DNA of 64,000 bases from Streptomyces aurantiacus (GCF_027107535.1 NZ_CP114283.1:7316001-7380000); one strand, 5' to 3'. Counted from the first letter of the stretch, positions 41,462 through 51,245 are shown. Made by a program: numbers and translations. Notes: generated from the sequence alone by a model not told the origin.

Positions 41462-42985
41462 CTATCGGGCGTCCGGTCCCGACGGCTTCGCGGCCTGGTC
41501 GGCGGCAGCAGCCTGGTCCCGTCCGAGACGGCTGTGCGTGCGGCCGTACACGAAGTAGACGAGGATGCCGAGCGCCATCCAGATGCCGAACCGCAGCCAG
41601 GTCTCGGCGGGCAGGTTCAGCATCAGCCACAGCGAGGCGAGGACGGACACGATCGGCAGGAACGGCACCAGCGGCGTGCGGAAGGAGCGGGGCAGCTCCG
41701 GCCGGGTGCGACGGAGGATGATCACGCCGATCGCGACGACGACGAAGGCGAACAGCGTGCCGATGTTCACCAGCTCGGCGAGCTCGCTGAGGCTGGTGAA
41801 GCCCGCGAGGATCGCGATGATCACGCCGAGCAGGATGGTCGGCCGGTGCGGGGTCTTGTACTTCGGGTGGACGCGCGAGAAGAAGCGCGGCAGCAGTCCG
41901 TCGCGGCTCATCGCGAAGAAGACCCGGGTCTGGCCGAGGAGCAGGATCATGCAGACGGTCGTCAGGCCGACGGCGGCGCCGAAGCTGATGAAGCCCGCGA
42001 ACCAGGGATGTCCGGTGGCCTTGAACGCGTCGGCGAGCGGGGCGTCCACGGACAGCTTGCTGTAGTGCTGCATTCCGGTCACCACGATCGCCACCGCGAC
42101 GTACAGCGTGGTGCAGATGACCAGCGAGCCGAGGATGCCCCGGGGCATGTCCCGCTGGGGGTTCTTGGTCTCCTCGGCGGCCGTGGCCACGACGTCGAAG
42201 CCGATGAAGGCGAAGAAGACGACGGAGGCGGCGGTGAAGATGCCCATCACTCCGAAGTTGGAGGGCGCCCAGCCGAACATCAGCTGGATGAGCGGGGAGT
42301 GGATCCCGCCGCCCGCGTCGACCTCCTGCGCCTTCGGGATGAACGGGTCGTAGTTGTCGCCCTTGATGAAGAAGGCACCGGCGATGATCACGACCAGGAC
42401 GACGGTCACCTTGATGGCGACGACGACCGAGGTGACCCGCGCCGAGAGCTTCATGCCGAGCACGAGGATGCCGGTGAGCACCAGCACGAGGGCCGCGGCG
42501 AGGATGTCGAACCCGAAGCCGTCGGCCCCTTCTCTCCCGCTGAGCGCCGCCGGCAGCTGCCAGCCCGCGTTGTCCAGCAGCGAGGCGATGTAGCCGGACC
42601 AGCCGACCGCGACCACCGCGGTGCCCAGAGCGAACTCCAGCACGAGGTCCCAGCCGATGATCCAGGCGGGCAGCTCACCGAGCGAGGCGTACGAGAAGGT
42701 GTACGCGGAACCGGCCACCGGGACCGTCGAGGCGAACTCGGCGTAACAGAGCGCGGCGAGCGCGCAGACGACCCCGGCCACGACGAAGGCCAGGGCGACG
42801 GCAGGACCGGCGTTGTTCTTGGCGACCGTGCCGGTGAGGACGAAGATGCCGGTGCCGATGATGACGCCGACGCCGAAGACGGTCAGATCCAGGGCGGACA
42901 GGGATTTCTTGAGCGCGTGCTCCGGTTCCTCTGTGTCCTGGATGGACTGCTCGACCTTCTTCGTCCTGAAGAGGGTGCTGCTCAC
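41462..42985 (-). CDS. APC-superfamily amino acid permease (cationic amino acid transporter type)
   Basis: The 507-residue protein has about 12-13 membrane helices. The first is VFGVGVIIGTGIFVLTGTVA with the APC GxG substrate motif; FFAFIGFDVVATAAEETKNPQRDMPRGI is the conserved helix 6-7 region. GTG 42985 (VSSTLFRTKKVEQ) is chosen since GGGAGG lies 7 nt upstream; an ATG 11 codons earlier is possible. The substrate is probably a basic or neutral amino acid. It is downstream of dxs, separated by a hairpin. Confidence 0.9.
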   Translation of the reverse strand: MSSTLFRTKKVEQSIQDTEEPEHALKKSLSALDLTVFGVGVIIGTGIFVLTGTVAKNNAGPAVALAFVVAGVVCALAALCYAEFASTVPVAGSAYTFSYASLGELPAWIIGWDLVLEFALGTAVVAVGWSGYIASLLDNAGWQLPAALSGREGADGFGFDILAAALVLVLTGILVLGMKLSARVTSVVVAIKVTVVLVVIIAGAFFIKGDNYDPFIPKAQEVDAGGGIHSPLIQLMFGWAPSNFGVMGIFTAASVVFFAFIGFDVVATAAEETKNPQRDMPRGILGSLVICTTLYVAVAIVVTGMQHYSKLSVDAPLADAFKATGHPWFAGFISFGAAVGLTTVCMILLLGQTRVFFAMSRDGLLPRFFSRVHPKYKTPHRPTILLGVIIAILAGFTSLSELAELVNIGTLFAFVVVAIGVIILRRTRPELPRSFRTPLVPFLPIVSVLASLWLMLNLPAETWLRFGIWMALGILVYFVYGRTHSRLGRDQAAAADQAAKPSGPDAR

Positions 42986-43070
42986 GGGCGTACCTCCCAC
43001 GCTTGTCGTCCTCGACATGATCGAGAGGGGGCGTAGTCCGTATGCCCCGGCACGTGGGTTTTCACGCGAA

Positions 43071-43112
43071 TGGGCCGGTCTCACCACCGTAAAGGGTGGG
43101 GAAACCGGCCCA
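43071..43112 (-). terminator. Compound stem-loop after dxs
   Basis: TGGGCCGGT (43071-43079) and ACCGGCCCA (43104-43112) form a 9-bp stem enclosing an inner CCACC/GGTGG stem, directly after the dxs stop in the reading direction. Confidence 0.7.
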
Positions 43113-43122
43113 CTCGGCCGTG

Positions 43123-45042
43123 TCAGTCGCGGACGGACTCCGCCGGGGCGTGGGCCTGGTCGAACCGTCCGTCGAGCTTGGAGACGAGGCCGGTGACCTG
43201 CCGGGCGATGTCCGGTGCGGTCAGGCCGATCTCGGCCATGACCTCCTTGCGGGAGGCGTGGTCGAGGAAGCGCGGCGGGATGCCGAAGTCGCGCAGCGGG
43301 ACGTCCACACCGGCGTCGCGCAGGGCCTGGGCGACCGCCGAACCGACACCGCCGACGCGGGAGTTGTCCTCGACGGTGACGACCACGCGGTGCTGCTCGG
43401 CGAGCGGGGCCATGGCCTCGTCGACGGGCTTGACCCAGCGGGGGTCGACGACGGTGGTGGTGATGCCCTGCTTGTCGAGGAGGCCGGCGATCTCCAGGCA
43501 CATCGGCGCGAGGGCGCCGACCGAGACGAGGAGCACGTCCGGGACGTCGGTGCCGGGCTCCCGCAGGACGTCCATGCCGCCGACGCGGCCCACGGCGGGT
43601 ACGGCGGGGCCGACGGCGCCCTTGGAGAAGCGCACCACGGTCGGCGCGTCCGTGACGTCGACGGCCTCGCGCAGCTGGGCGCGGACCTGGTCGGCGTCAC
43701 GCGGCGCGGCCAGCCGCAGCCCCGGTACGACCTGGAGGATCGACATGTCCCACATGCCGTTGTGGGAGGCGCCGTCGGTGCCCGTGATGCCGGCCCGGTC
43801 GAGTACGAAGGTGACCCCGCACTTGTGCAGGGCCACGTCCATCAGGACCTGGTCGAAGGCGCGGTTGAGGAAGGTCGCGTAGACCGCGAAGACGGGGTGC
43901 AGGCCGCCGGTGGCGAGGCCCGCCGCCGACACCGCGCCGTGCTGCTCGGCGATCCCGACGTCGTACATGCGGTGCGGGAAGGCGTCCGCGAACTTCTTCA
44001 GGCCGACCGGCTGCAGCATCGCCGCCGTGATGGCGACGACGTCCTCCCGCTCGTTGCCGAGCTTGACCATCTCCTCGCCGAAGACGGAGGTCCAGTCGGC
44101 GCCCGAGGCCTTGATCGGCAGGCCCGTGTCGGGGTGGATGGGGCCGATGCCGTGGAAGCGGTCCGCCTCGTCCTGGAGGGCGGGCTGGTAGCCGCGGCCC
44201 TTCTCGGTGAGGCAGTGCACGATGACCGGGCCGCCGAAGCGCTTGGCGCGGGCCAGCGCGGATTCCAGGGCCTCGATGTCGTGGCCGTCGATCGGGCCGA
44301 CGTACTTCAGACCGAGGTCCTCGAACATGCCCTGCGGGGCGATGAAGTCCTTGAGGCCCTTCTTCGCCCCGTGCAGGGTTTCGTAGAGGGGTCTGCCGAC
44401 GACGGGCGTGCGCTCCAGGAGGTCCTTGCCGCGGGCCAGGAAGCGCTCGTAGCCGTCGGTGGTGCGCAGGGTCGCCAGGTGGTTGGCGAGGCCGCCGATG
44501 GTGGGGGCGTACGAACGCTCGTTGTCGTTGACGACGATGACGAGCGGGCGGTCCTTGGCGTCGGCGATGTTGTTGAGGGCCTCCCAGGCCATGCCGCCGG
44601 TGAGCGCCCCGTCGCCGATGACGGCGACCACGTGGTCGTCCTTGCGCAGGACCTCGTTGGCCTTGGCGAGGCCGTCGGCCCAGCCGAGGACCGTGGAGGC
44701 GTGCGAGTTCTCGATGACGTCGTGCTCGGACTCGGCCTGCGAGGGGTAGCCGGACAGGCCGCCCTTCATCTTCAGCTTCGAGAAGTCCTGGCGGCCCGTG
44801 AGCAGCTTGTGGACGTAGGACTGGTGTCCCGTGTCCCACAGGATGCGGTCCTTCGGGGACTCGAAGACCCGGTGCAGGGCGATGGTGAGCTCGACGACGC
44901 CGAGGTTGGGGCCGAGGTGGCCGCCGGTCTTGGAAACCGCGTCGACGAGGAAGGTCCTGACCTCCTCGGCGAGCTGGTCCAGCTGCTCCAGGCTGAGCCG
45001 GTCCAGATCGCGCGGTCCCTTGATGCGGGTCAGCAGCGGCAC
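43123..45042 (-). CDS. dxs: 1-deoxy-D-xylulose-5-phosphate synthase
   Basis: Dxs condenses pyruvate and glyceraldehyde-3-P with thiamine diphosphate, the first step of the MEP isoprenoid pathway. The 639-residue protein shows [13 protein letters not shown], the ThDP/Mg motif [19 protein letters not shown], and the catalytic-domain [14 protein letters not shown] plus [18 protein letters not shown] 45042 follows AAGGAGG. It is monocistronic between two hairpins. Streptomyces often carry a second dxs, which cannot be judged here. Confidence 0.95.
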   Translation of the reverse strand: MPLLTRIKGPRDLDRLSLEQLDQLAEEVRTFLVDAVSKTGGHLGPNLGVVELTIALHRVFESPKDRILWDTGHQSYVHKLLTGRQDFSKLKMKGGLSGYPSQAESEHDVIENSHASTVLGWADGLAKANEVLRKDDHVVAVIGDGALTGGMAWEALNNIADAKDRPLVIVVNDNERSYAPTIGGLANHLATLRTTDGYERFLARGKDLLERTPVVGRPLYETLHGAKKGLKDFIAPQGMFEDLGLKYVGPIDGHDIEALESALARAKRFGGPVIVHCLTEKGRGYQPALQDEADRFHGIGPIHPDTGLPIKASGADWTSVFGEEMVKLGNEREDVVAITAAMLQPVGLKKFADAFPHRMYDVGIAEQHGAVSAAGLATGGLHPVFAVYATFLNRAFDQVLMDVALHKCGVTFVLDRAGITGTDGASHNGMWDMSILQVVPGLRLAAPRDADQVRAQLREAVDVTDAPTVVRFSKGAVGPAVPAVGRVGGMDVLREPGTDVPDVLLVSVGALAPMCLEIAGLLDKQGITTTVVDPRWVKPVDEAMAPLAEQHRVVVTVEDNSRVGGVGSAVAQALRDAGVDVPLRDFGIPPRFLDHASRKEVMAEIGLTAPDIARQVTGLVSKLDGRFDQAHAPAESVRD

Positions 45043-45203
45043 CCGTGCCTCCTTGCAGTAGAGCTGATCGAGCTTTGCCGGGCCTGTCGAGTCTAATGTT
45101 CCGCCTTTCACGGCGGCGCCCGGGCTGCGCGTCATACATCACGCGATCGGCCGTAGGACATCTCGCCCATGGCCCCTGCCGCCAAACGCGTACGGACGCA
45201 CGA

Positions 45204-45237
45204 AAGTGCCCGACACCGCCATTGGTGTCGGGCACTT
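45204..45237 (-). terminator. 14-bp stem-loop after xylH
   Basis: AAGTGCCCGACACC (45204-45217) and GGTGTCGGGCACTT (45224-45237) are perfectly complementary, with a 6-nt loop. Read leftwards it ends in CACTTTCG, a short T-run, and would end the xylFGH transcript. Confidence 0.82.
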
Positions 45238-45244
45238 GTCCGAA

Positions 45245-45305
45245 GGGCCACGCCCCTGGGGGCGTGGCCCGTAAGGGGCGCGGGGAACTGCGCGACCAGC
45301 CACGA
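45245..45305. repeat. Hairpin plus GGGGCGCGGGGAACTGCGCG intergenic repeat
   Basis: GGGCCACGCCCC (45245-45256) pairs with GGGGCGTGGCCC (45259-45270); GGGGCGCGGGGAACTGCGCG follows at 45275. The tail ACCAGCCACGACGG is shared with other copies. The 323-bp gap between dxs and xylH holds only these hairpins and the dxs promoter. Confidence 0.75.
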
Positions 45306-45365
45306 CGGCCCCGCAGCACTTCATGACCGGCAAGCCCCGCGGTCCAGCCGCGCAACCGCGAAGCG

Positions 45366-46658
45366 TTATGCGCGCCCGGCGGTCTTCTGCGTCTTGCGGG
45401 TGACCGAGTCGATGACGACCGTGGCGAGAAGCACACCACCGGTGATCATGTACTGGACCGGCGTGGCGATGCCCTCGAGGGCCAGGCCGTACTGGATCGA
45501 GGTGATGACCATGACACCGAGCAGCGCGTTCCACGTGCGTCCGCGGCCACCGAAGAGGCTGGTTCCGCCGATGACCGCCGCCGCGATGACGTTCATGAGA
45601 AGGTCGCCCGCGCCGGCGCTCTGGTTGGCCGCGGCGATCTTCGAGGCCCAGAACAGACCACCGACGGCGGCGAAGAAGCCCGCCAGGGCGAAGACCGAGA
45701 CCCGGACCGCGGTGACGTTGATGCCGGCACGACGGGACGCCTCGACGCTGCCGCCGAGCGCGAAGATCTTGCGGCCGTAGCCCGTGCGGCGCAGCACGAA
45801 GTCGGTCACGACCAGGACCAGGACGAACAGCAGCAGCGCCAGCGGGAGGCCCTTGTACTGGTTGAACATGATCGCTGCGGCGAACGCGACGATCGCGAGC
45901 AGGGCCGTGCGCAGGATCAGGTCGCCGAGCGGCCGGGACGGGATGCCCGCGGCCTCGCGGCGGCGGCTGTCCAGGAAGCTGGTGACGAAGAAGAGCACCA
46001 CGGCGACGGTCGCGAGGCCGTAGGCGGCGGCGACGTCCGAGAAGTAGTACGTGGTCAGCTTGCCGACCACGCCGTCGCCGTCGATGTTGATGGTGCCGTT
46101 CTCGCCCAGGATCTGGAGCATGAAGCCGAGCCAGAACAGCAGGCCGGCCAGGGTGACCGCGAACGCGGGTGCACCGATCCTGGCGAAGAAGAAGCCGTGC
46201 AGCGCACCGATGAGCGCGCCGCTCGCGAGGGCGACGAGGACGGCCAGCCACTCGTTCACGCCGTGGGTGACGCTGAGCACGGCGGTGATGGCACCGGCCA
46301 CACCGCTGACCGAGCCGACCGACAGGTCGATCTCGCCGAGCAGCAGCACGAAGATGATGCCGACGGACATCATGCCGGTGGCGACCATCGCGACGGCGAT
46401 GTTGTTGAGGTTCTCGGCGGAGAGGAAGGCCGAGTTCAGGCTCTGGAAGATGATGCAGATGATGATCAGGCCGATGACGACCGGGACGGATCCCAGGTCG
46501 CCGGCCCGCATCTTGCGCTTGAACTCGCCGACGTAGCCGGCCAGGCCCTGCTCGCGCACGAGCAGCCGGGGGTCGACCACGGTCACCGCGTCGGCGGCGG
46601 CCTCGGGGTTCGCGACGACGTGCTCGTCCTTCGTGACGGAGGTCTTGTCGGTGCTCAC
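45366..46658 (-). CDS. xylH: Xylose-type ABC transporter permease XylH
   Basis: This 430-residue polytopic protein of the ribose/xylose permease class (BPD_transp_2) has 10 or more helices, typical VMVATGMMSVGIIFVLLLGEIDLSVGS, and the late ALGGSVEASRRAGINVTAVR coupling segment. It forms the channel for XylF-bound sugar, with XylG as ATPase. GTG 46658 overlaps the xylG stop by 4 nt. The assignment to xylose rests on the xylFGH order beside the ROK regulator, as in S. coelicolor. Confidence 0.9.
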   Translation of the reverse strand: MSTDKTSVTKDEHVVANPEAAADAVTVVDPRLLVREQGLAGYVGEFKRKMRAGDLGSVPVVIGLIIICIIFQSLNSAFLSAENLNNIAVAMVATGMMSVGIIFVLLLGEIDLSVGSVSGVAGAITAVLSVTHGVNEWLAVLVALASGALIGALHGFFFARIGAPAFAVTLAGLLFWLGFMLQILGENGTINIDGDGVVGKLTTYYFSDVAAAYGLATVAVVLFFVTSFLDSRRREAAGIPSRPLGDLILRTALLAIVAFAAAIMFNQYKGLPLALLLFVLVLVVTDFVLRRTGYGRKIFALGGSVEASRRAGINVTAVRVSVFALAGFFAAVGGLFWASKIAAANQSAGAGDLLMNVIAAAVIGGTSLFGGRGRTWNALLGVMVITSIQYGLALEGIATPVQYMITGGVLLATVVIDSVTRKTQKTAGRA

Positions 46659-47437
46659 TTCTGAGCCTCCCCGTTGCTGCGCGCCGCACGACGGGTCACG
46701 GCGTTGTCCGTGGCGCCGGTGATGGCGGAGATGATCTCTTCCTGTGAGGTGGCCTTGACCTCGAAGACGCCGTTGTTGCGGCCGAGCCGGAGCACGGCCA
46801 CCTTGTCGGCGACGGCCTTCACGTCGGCCATGTTGTGGCTGATGAGGAGGACGGCGTGGCCGCGCTCGCGCAGCCGCTCGACCAGGTCGAGGACCTGGGC
46901 GGTCTGCTCGACACCGAGGGCCGCGGTGGGCTCGTCGAGGATGACCAGCTTGGGCTCACCGAGCATGGAGCGGGCGATGGCCACGGTCTGGCGCTGACCG
47001 CCGGACAGCGAGGCGATCGGGATGCGCACGCTGGGGATGCGGATCGACAGCGTCTGGAGCAGTTCGCGCGAGCGTCGCTCCATCTCGACCTCGTCCAGGA
47101 TGCCGCGCTTCTTCAGCTCGCGTCCCAGGTAGAGGTTGCCGACGACGTCGATGTTGTCGCACAGCGCAAGGTCCTGGTAGACGGTCGCGACTCCCAGGCT
47201 CTGGGCGTCGTGCGGCTTGTTGATCTGGACGGCCTTGCCGTCCCATTCGATGACACCCTCATCGATGGGGTGCACGCCGGCGATCGTTTTGACCAGCGTG
47301 GACTTTCCGGCGCCGTTGTCGCCGACCAGGGCGACCACCTCGCCGGCGTGGACCTCGAGCTCTACGTCGGTGAGCGCCTGAACGGCACCGAACCGCTTCG
47401 AGACCCCGCGCAACGCCAGAACAGGCGTAGCGGACAC
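46655..47437 (-). CDS. xylG: Xylose-type ABC transporter ATPase XylG (single-domain form)
   Basis: The 260-residue protein carries Walker A GDNGAGKSTLVK, Q-loop VYQDLAL, signature LSGGQRQ, and Walker B LVILDEPTAALG. E. coli XylG has two ATPase domains in about 510 residues; this is a single-domain version, as in other Streptomyces, probably acting as a dimer. GTG 47437 is chosen because AAGGAG lies 8 nt upstream, although an ATG 3 codons earlier overlaps that site. It energises XylH transport. Confidence 0.92.
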   Translation of the reverse strand: MSATPVLALRGVSKRFGAVQALTDVELEVHAGEVVALVGDNGAGKSTLVKTIAGVHPIDEGVIEWDGKAVQINKPHDAQSLGVATVYQDLALCDNIDVVGNLYLGRELKKRGILDEVEMERRSRELLQTLSIRIPSVRIPIASLSGGQRQTVAIARSMLGEPKLVILDEPTAALGVEQTAQVLDLVERLRERGHAVLLISHNMADVKAVADKVAVLRLGRNNGVFEVKATSQEEIISAITGATDNAVTRRAARSNGEAQK

Positions 47438-47594
47438 GTGAACCATCTCCTTCGCCGCCTGACCCGGCGGGAGGTTGTGCAGAAGAGTTTGGGGGATGAA
47501 GCGTTCCGTCCGGCGCCCCGCCCTAGCTTGCGGGGCTGGTGGTTGCGGGGCGCCGGATGGGCTTCGAGTACGACCGTCCCTCGTGTGCGTCACG

Positions 47595-47634
47595 CCCCGT
47601 ACGGGAATCCAGTGGCGCGCATTCCCGTACGGGG
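47595..47634 (-). terminator. Intra-operon stem-loop between xylF and xylG
   Basis: CCCCGTACGGGAAT (47595-47608) and ATTCCCGTACGGGG (47621-47634) form a perfect 14-bp stem with a 12-nt loop, 18 nt after the xylF stop. It probably acts as an attenuator or 3'-end stabiliser so that more XylF than XylGH is made. Confidence 0.75.
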
Positions 47635-47652
47635 TGAGGGACTTGCCGGTAC

Positions 47653-48771
47653 CTACTTCAGGCCGGCCTTGTCACAGGCGGCCTTGAACTTGGCGGTGCA
47701 GATCTCGTTGACGGTGTAGATGCCGTCCTTGATGACGGTGTCGTTGATGTTGTCCTTGGTCAGCGAGATGACCGGGACGAGCACCGACGGGACGCCCTTG
47801 GTGGTGGGGCTGTCGACCGAGTCCTTGGCGATGGAGTCGAGCTTCTCGCCCTTGGCGAGGGCGACGGCCATCTCCGCGGCGACGTCCGCCTCCTGCGGGT
47901 AGGGCTTGTAGACGCTCATGAACTGCTCGCCCGAGACGATGCGCTGCACGCCCGCGAGCTCGGCGTCCTGGCCGGTGACCGGCGGGAGCGGGGAGACACC
48001 CGCGGCCTTCAGGGCGGTGATGATGCCGCCCGCCATGCCGTCGTTGGCGGAGTAGACGCCGACGATCTTGTCCTTGCCGATCGAGGAGATCGCGCCTTCC
48101 ATGTTGGCGTTGGCGTTCTCCGGCTTCCACTCCTTGGTGTCGTACGACTTCGCGATGTCGACCTTGCCCTCGAGCTCGGACAGCGCACCCTTCTTGAAGA
48201 GGGCGGCGTTCGGGTCGGTGACCGCGCCGTTCATCATGACGATCTTCGCGGAGGGCTTGGCCTTGTCGCCCAGGGCCTCCAGGAGTGCCTTGCCCTGGAC
48301 GCGGCCGACCTCTTCGTTGTCGAAGGAGGTGTAGGCGTCGATCGGGCCCTCGGCCAGACGGTCGTACGCGACGACGGGGATGCCGGCGTCCTTGGCCTTC
48401 TTGACGCCGTTGGCGATGGCCTTGGAGTCCACCGCGTCCACGATCAGCACGTCCACCTTGTTGGTGATCATCGTGTCGACCTGCTGGGACTGCGTGGTGG
48501 CGTCCTGCTTGGCGTTGGCGTAGACGACCTCGCCCTTGCCGTTCGTGAGCTCCTTGACCTTCTTCTCGATCAAGGGCTTGTCGAACTTCTCGTACCGCGC
48601 GGTCTGGTTCTCCGGAAGGAGGAGGCCGACCTTGATGTCGTCACCCTTGGCGGCGGACTTGGTGGAGTCGCTCTTGTCGCCGGACTCCTCGGCGCTGCCA
48701 CAGGCAGCAAGCGAGACGGCCATCGCACCAGCGACAACGGCAAAGGCGGCGCGACGCATACGCGTGTTCAC
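47653..48771 (-). CDS. xylF: Xylose-type ABC substrate-binding lipoprotein XylF
   Basis: The 372-residue lipoprotein has signal MNTRMRRAAFAVVAGAMAVS and lipobox SLAAC. The type-I sugar-binding fold shows KVGLLLPENQTARYEKFDKP, DVLIVDAVDSKAIANGVKKAKDAGIPVVAYDRL, and VTGQDAELAGVQRIVSGEQ, a hallmark of D-xylose-binding proteins. GTG 48771 follows GGGAGG. It is the first gene of the operon, 121 bp downstream of the ROK regulator. Confidence 0.93.
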   Translation of the reverse strand: MNTRMRRAAFAVVAGAMAVSLAACGSAEESGDKSDSTKSAAKGDDIKVGLLLPENQTARYEKFDKPLIEKKVKELTNGKGEVVYANAKQDATTQSQQVDTMITNKVDVLIVDAVDSKAIANGVKKAKDAGIPVVAYDRLAEGPIDAYTSFDNEEVGRVQGKALLEALGDKAKPSAKIVMMNGAVTDPNAALFKKGALSELEGKVDIAKSYDTKEWKPENANANMEGAISSIGKDKIVGVYSANDGMAGGIITALKAAGVSPLPPVTGQDAELAGVQRIVSGEQFMSVYKPYPQEADVAAEMAVALAKGEKLDSIAKDSVDSPTTKGVPSVLVPVISLTKDNINDTVIKDGIYTVNEICTAKFKAACDKAGLK

Positions 48772-48868
48772 TTCAGAAACCTCCCTGACGAGGCCGCGAC
48801 GTTGCGGCCGAGGTGGCTGGAAGTCAACTCGGCCGCAAGTGCGACGTCAAGAAGTAAATCCTTAACGA

Positions 48869-48886
48869 GATGGCAACGGTGCCATC
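48869..48886. promoter_or_regulatory. Inverted repeat between rok and xylF
   Basis: GATGGCA-ACGG-TGCCATC (48869-48886) lies 7 bp beyond the regulator stop and about 98 bp upstream of the xylF start. It could terminate the regulator transcript or serve as an operator for the ROK protein. Confidence 0.5.
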
Positions 48887-48892
48887 CGTTCT

Positions 48893-50092
48893 CTAAGTGA
48901 AGGCAGGCGTGGCAGCAGTGAGCGATCCGTCCAAAAGGGTTGAATCGCCCATCTCGCTGAGTGCGAGGGCGAGTGCCCCGAGGACCTCCGCCCGACCGCC
49001 AAGTGCCCCTGGCAGAACGGATAGTTGACGCGCCGCACTGGGGATCGCATAGCGGCCGACAGACTCCCTTATGGGTCCTAGTACGAGCTCTCCGGCCTCG
49101 GCGAGATCACCGCCGAGCACCACACGGCTCGGGTTGAGCAAGTTGCAGAGATTGGCCACTCCACTGCCGATGTGTCGGCCGACGTCGGCGATCACCCGAC
49201 GGCAGCCAGGGTCTCCGTCCCGTGCCAGCCGTACGACACCTTCCATGGTCAGGTCCGTACCGTGGCTGGACTGGAGGAGCGGCAGCACATAGCGCGCCGC
49301 CGCGAAGGTCTCCAGACAGCCCCGGTTGCCGCAGCGACAGACGGGGCCGGACTCGTCAAGAGTAATATGCCCGATTTCTCCCGCTGTGCCACCCGGGCCG
49401 CGGTAGATCTTGCCGCTGATCACGAGTCCGGCGCCGACACCGCTCGCGACCTTGATGTACGCCAGGTCGCGCACGCCCCGGCCGCTCCCCCAGACGAGTT
49501 CACCGAGGGCTCCCAGGTTGGCGTCGTTGTCCACGTGCACCGGCACGCCGAGCCGCCCGCCCAGCTCCTCGGCGGGCTTGGTGCCGGTCCAGCCCGGCAG
49601 GATCGCGGTGGAGCCGAGCGTCCCGGACTCCACGTCGATCGGCCCGGGCACGCCGAGGCCCACCCCCGCGATCTTCGTACGGTCCACGCCGGTGGCCGCG
49701 ATCAGGCGGCTGACCAGCTGTTCCGCCCGGTCGAAGCCCTGTGCGGCGGACGCGTCCACGTCGAGCGGCTCGGATTCCTCGGCGAGCACCTGGTGCGCCA
49801 GGTTCCCGACCGCGACCCGTAGATGCGTATGGCCGAAGTCGACCCCGATCACGATGCCGGCGTCACCGCTGAGGCTGACGCTGCGGGCCCTTCGGCCGCC
49901 TGCCGAGGTGGGTGTGACCTCGACCGTTCCGCCGTCCTTCAGCTCGCGCACGATGTTGGAGACCGTGGCCGCGGACAGCCCCGTCGTCCTCGCGATCTCC
50001 GCCTGCGTGAGCGATCCGGCCAGGCGCACCGCGCGTACGACCCGTTCGAGATTGGCTCGGTGCAGCGACGACTGCGACCCCGGAGTCTCCAC
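48893..50092 (-). CDS. rok7B7: ROK-family transcriptional regulator, Rok7B7-type
   Basis: The 399-residue protein has an N-terminal winged HTH (SLTQAEIARTTGLSAATVSNIVREL), a ROK sugar-kinase-like domain with DFGHTHLRVAVGN, and Asp in VDNDANLGALGE. The zinc-binding CRCGNRGCLE also matches. GTG 50092 is preferred since AGGAGG lies 5 nt upstream; a TTG at 50143 would add 17 residues. In S. coelicolor, Rok7B7 controls xylFGH, carbon-catabolite repression and antibiotic production. Here it sits between the ngc and xyl operons. Confidence 0.9.
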   Translation of the reverse strand: METPGSQSSLHRANLERVVRAVRLAGSLTQAEIARTTGLSAATVSNIVRELKDGGTVEVTPTSAGGRRARSVSLSGDAGIVIGVDFGHTHLRVAVGNLAHQVLAEESEPLDVDASAAQGFDRAEQLVSRLIAATGVDRTKIAGVGLGVPGPIDVESGTLGSTAILPGWTGTKPAEELGGRLGVPVHVDNDANLGALGELVWGSGRGVRDLAYIKVASGVGAGLVISGKIYRGPGGTAGEIGHITLDESGPVCRCGNRGCLETFAAARYVLPLLQSSHGTDLTMEGVVRLARDGDPGCRRVIADVGRHIGSGVANLCNLLNPSRVVLGGDLAEAGELVLGPIRESVGRYAIPSAARQLSVLPGALGGRAEVLGALALALSEMGDSTLLDGSLTAATPAFT

Positions 50093-50229
50093 GACGACCT
50101 CCTGCGTACGGGGTCGCCTCGGTGAGACCCCGTCTATGTCCAACTAGTGAACTCTAAGCTGAGCCGTTTGGGTTGCCTCCCGTCAAGAGGTTGAGCAAGA
50201 GAGGGGCCTGCCGACGCCCGCACACACCA

Positions 50230-50260
50230 GGGTGGCCCCGGCTCCAATCCGGGACCACCC
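50230..50260 (-). terminator. Stem-loop after the ngc operon
   Basis: GGGTGGCCCCGG (50230-50241) and CCGGGACCACCC (50249-50260) pair with one mismatch, 27 nt after the last permease gene in the direction of transcription. Confidence 0.65.
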
Positions 50261-50287
50261 TCGCAAACCGAACCGACGGCCGAACCG

Positions 50288-51208
50288 TTACTTGAGCGCG
50301 CCCGCCGTCAGTCCCTGCACGACCTGGCGCTGGAAGACGATGTACGCGGCGAGCACCGGAAGCATGGCCATCACGAGGCCGGCGAAGAGGCCGGACCAGT
50401 CACCCTTGTAGCCCTGGCTGACGGCCAGCTGGACGAGTCCCTGGGTGAGGACCTTGTTGTCCGGTTCGGTGTTGAGCACCGTCGGCAGCATGTACTGGTT
50501 CCACTGCCCCAGGAAGTTGAAGATGGTGATGCTGATCAGGCCGGGCTTGGCCATCGGCAGCATGACCTGGAAGAACGTCCTGGTGTGCGACGCGCCGTCC
50601 ACGAAGGCCGCCTCGGCCACCGAGGTCGGCAGCGTGCGGAAGAAGGACGTCATGAAGAACACGGTGAACGGCAACGAGTAGCCGATGTAGACCAGGATCA
50701 GGCCGGGCAGCGTGTTCAGCAGCGCGAGGTTCTGCATGACGTAGAAGAGCGGGACCAGCGCCAGGATGATCGGGAAGCTCATCCCTCCGATGAACAGGAA
50801 GTAGATGAAACGGTTCCCGGGGAACTCGAAGCGCGCGAGGACGTACGCGGCCATGGAGCCCAGCAGCATGGTGCCGAGGAGCGAGAACCCCACCACGATG
50901 ATCGTGTTGAGGAAGTAGTCGCTCATGTTCGCCTCGGTCCAGGCGCGCGACCAGTTGTCGAAGTGGAGCGAGTCGGGCAGCGCCCACGGCGAACTGAAGA
51001 TGTCCTTGTCCGTCTTGAACGAGGTCATCACCGCCCAGAGCAGCGGCAGCACGACCATGAACGCCCAGAGGACGAGGAAGCCGTGCGAGAAGATGTTGAG
51101 GGTCCTGCCGGTGGCCTTCTCCCGCGGCGCGGACACGGACACCGACTTGGTGACGGGCGCCCTCTCCCCGGTGGTCTCGGCGGGGGGAGGCGTGTCGGTC
51201 GTCTTCAC
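50288..51208 (-). CDS. ngcG: NgcG-type sugar ABC permease (MalG-like)
   Basis: The 306-residue permease has a hydrophilic N-terminus of about 35 residues, then six helices and the EAA loop VAEAAFVDGASHTRTFFQVMLPMAKP. GTG 51208 follows GAGGAGG. It is the third gene of an E-F-G operon beside the ROK regulator, matching ngcEFG (N-acetylglucosamine/chitobiose uptake) of Streptomyces. No ATPase gene is present; MsiK is presumed to energise it. Confidence 0.86.
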   Translation of the reverse strand: MKTTDTPPPAETTGERAPVTKSVSVSAPREKATGRTLNIFSHGFLVLWAFMVVLPLLWAVMTSFKTDKDIFSSPWALPDSLHFDNWSRAWTEANMSDYFLNTIIVVGFSLLGTMLLGSMAAYVLARFEFPGNRFIYFLFIGGMSFPIILALVPLFYVMQNLALLNTLPGLILVYIGYSLPFTVFFMTSFFRTLPTSVAEAAFVDGASHTRTFFQVMLPMAKPGLISITIFNFLGQWNQYMLPTVLNTEPDNKVLTQGLVQLAVSQGYKGDWSGLFAGLVMAMLPVLAAYIVFQRQVVQGLTAGALK

Positions 51209-51245
51209 TCGTGGCCTCCTCGCGGCTCGGTGAGCTCGGTCTGCA

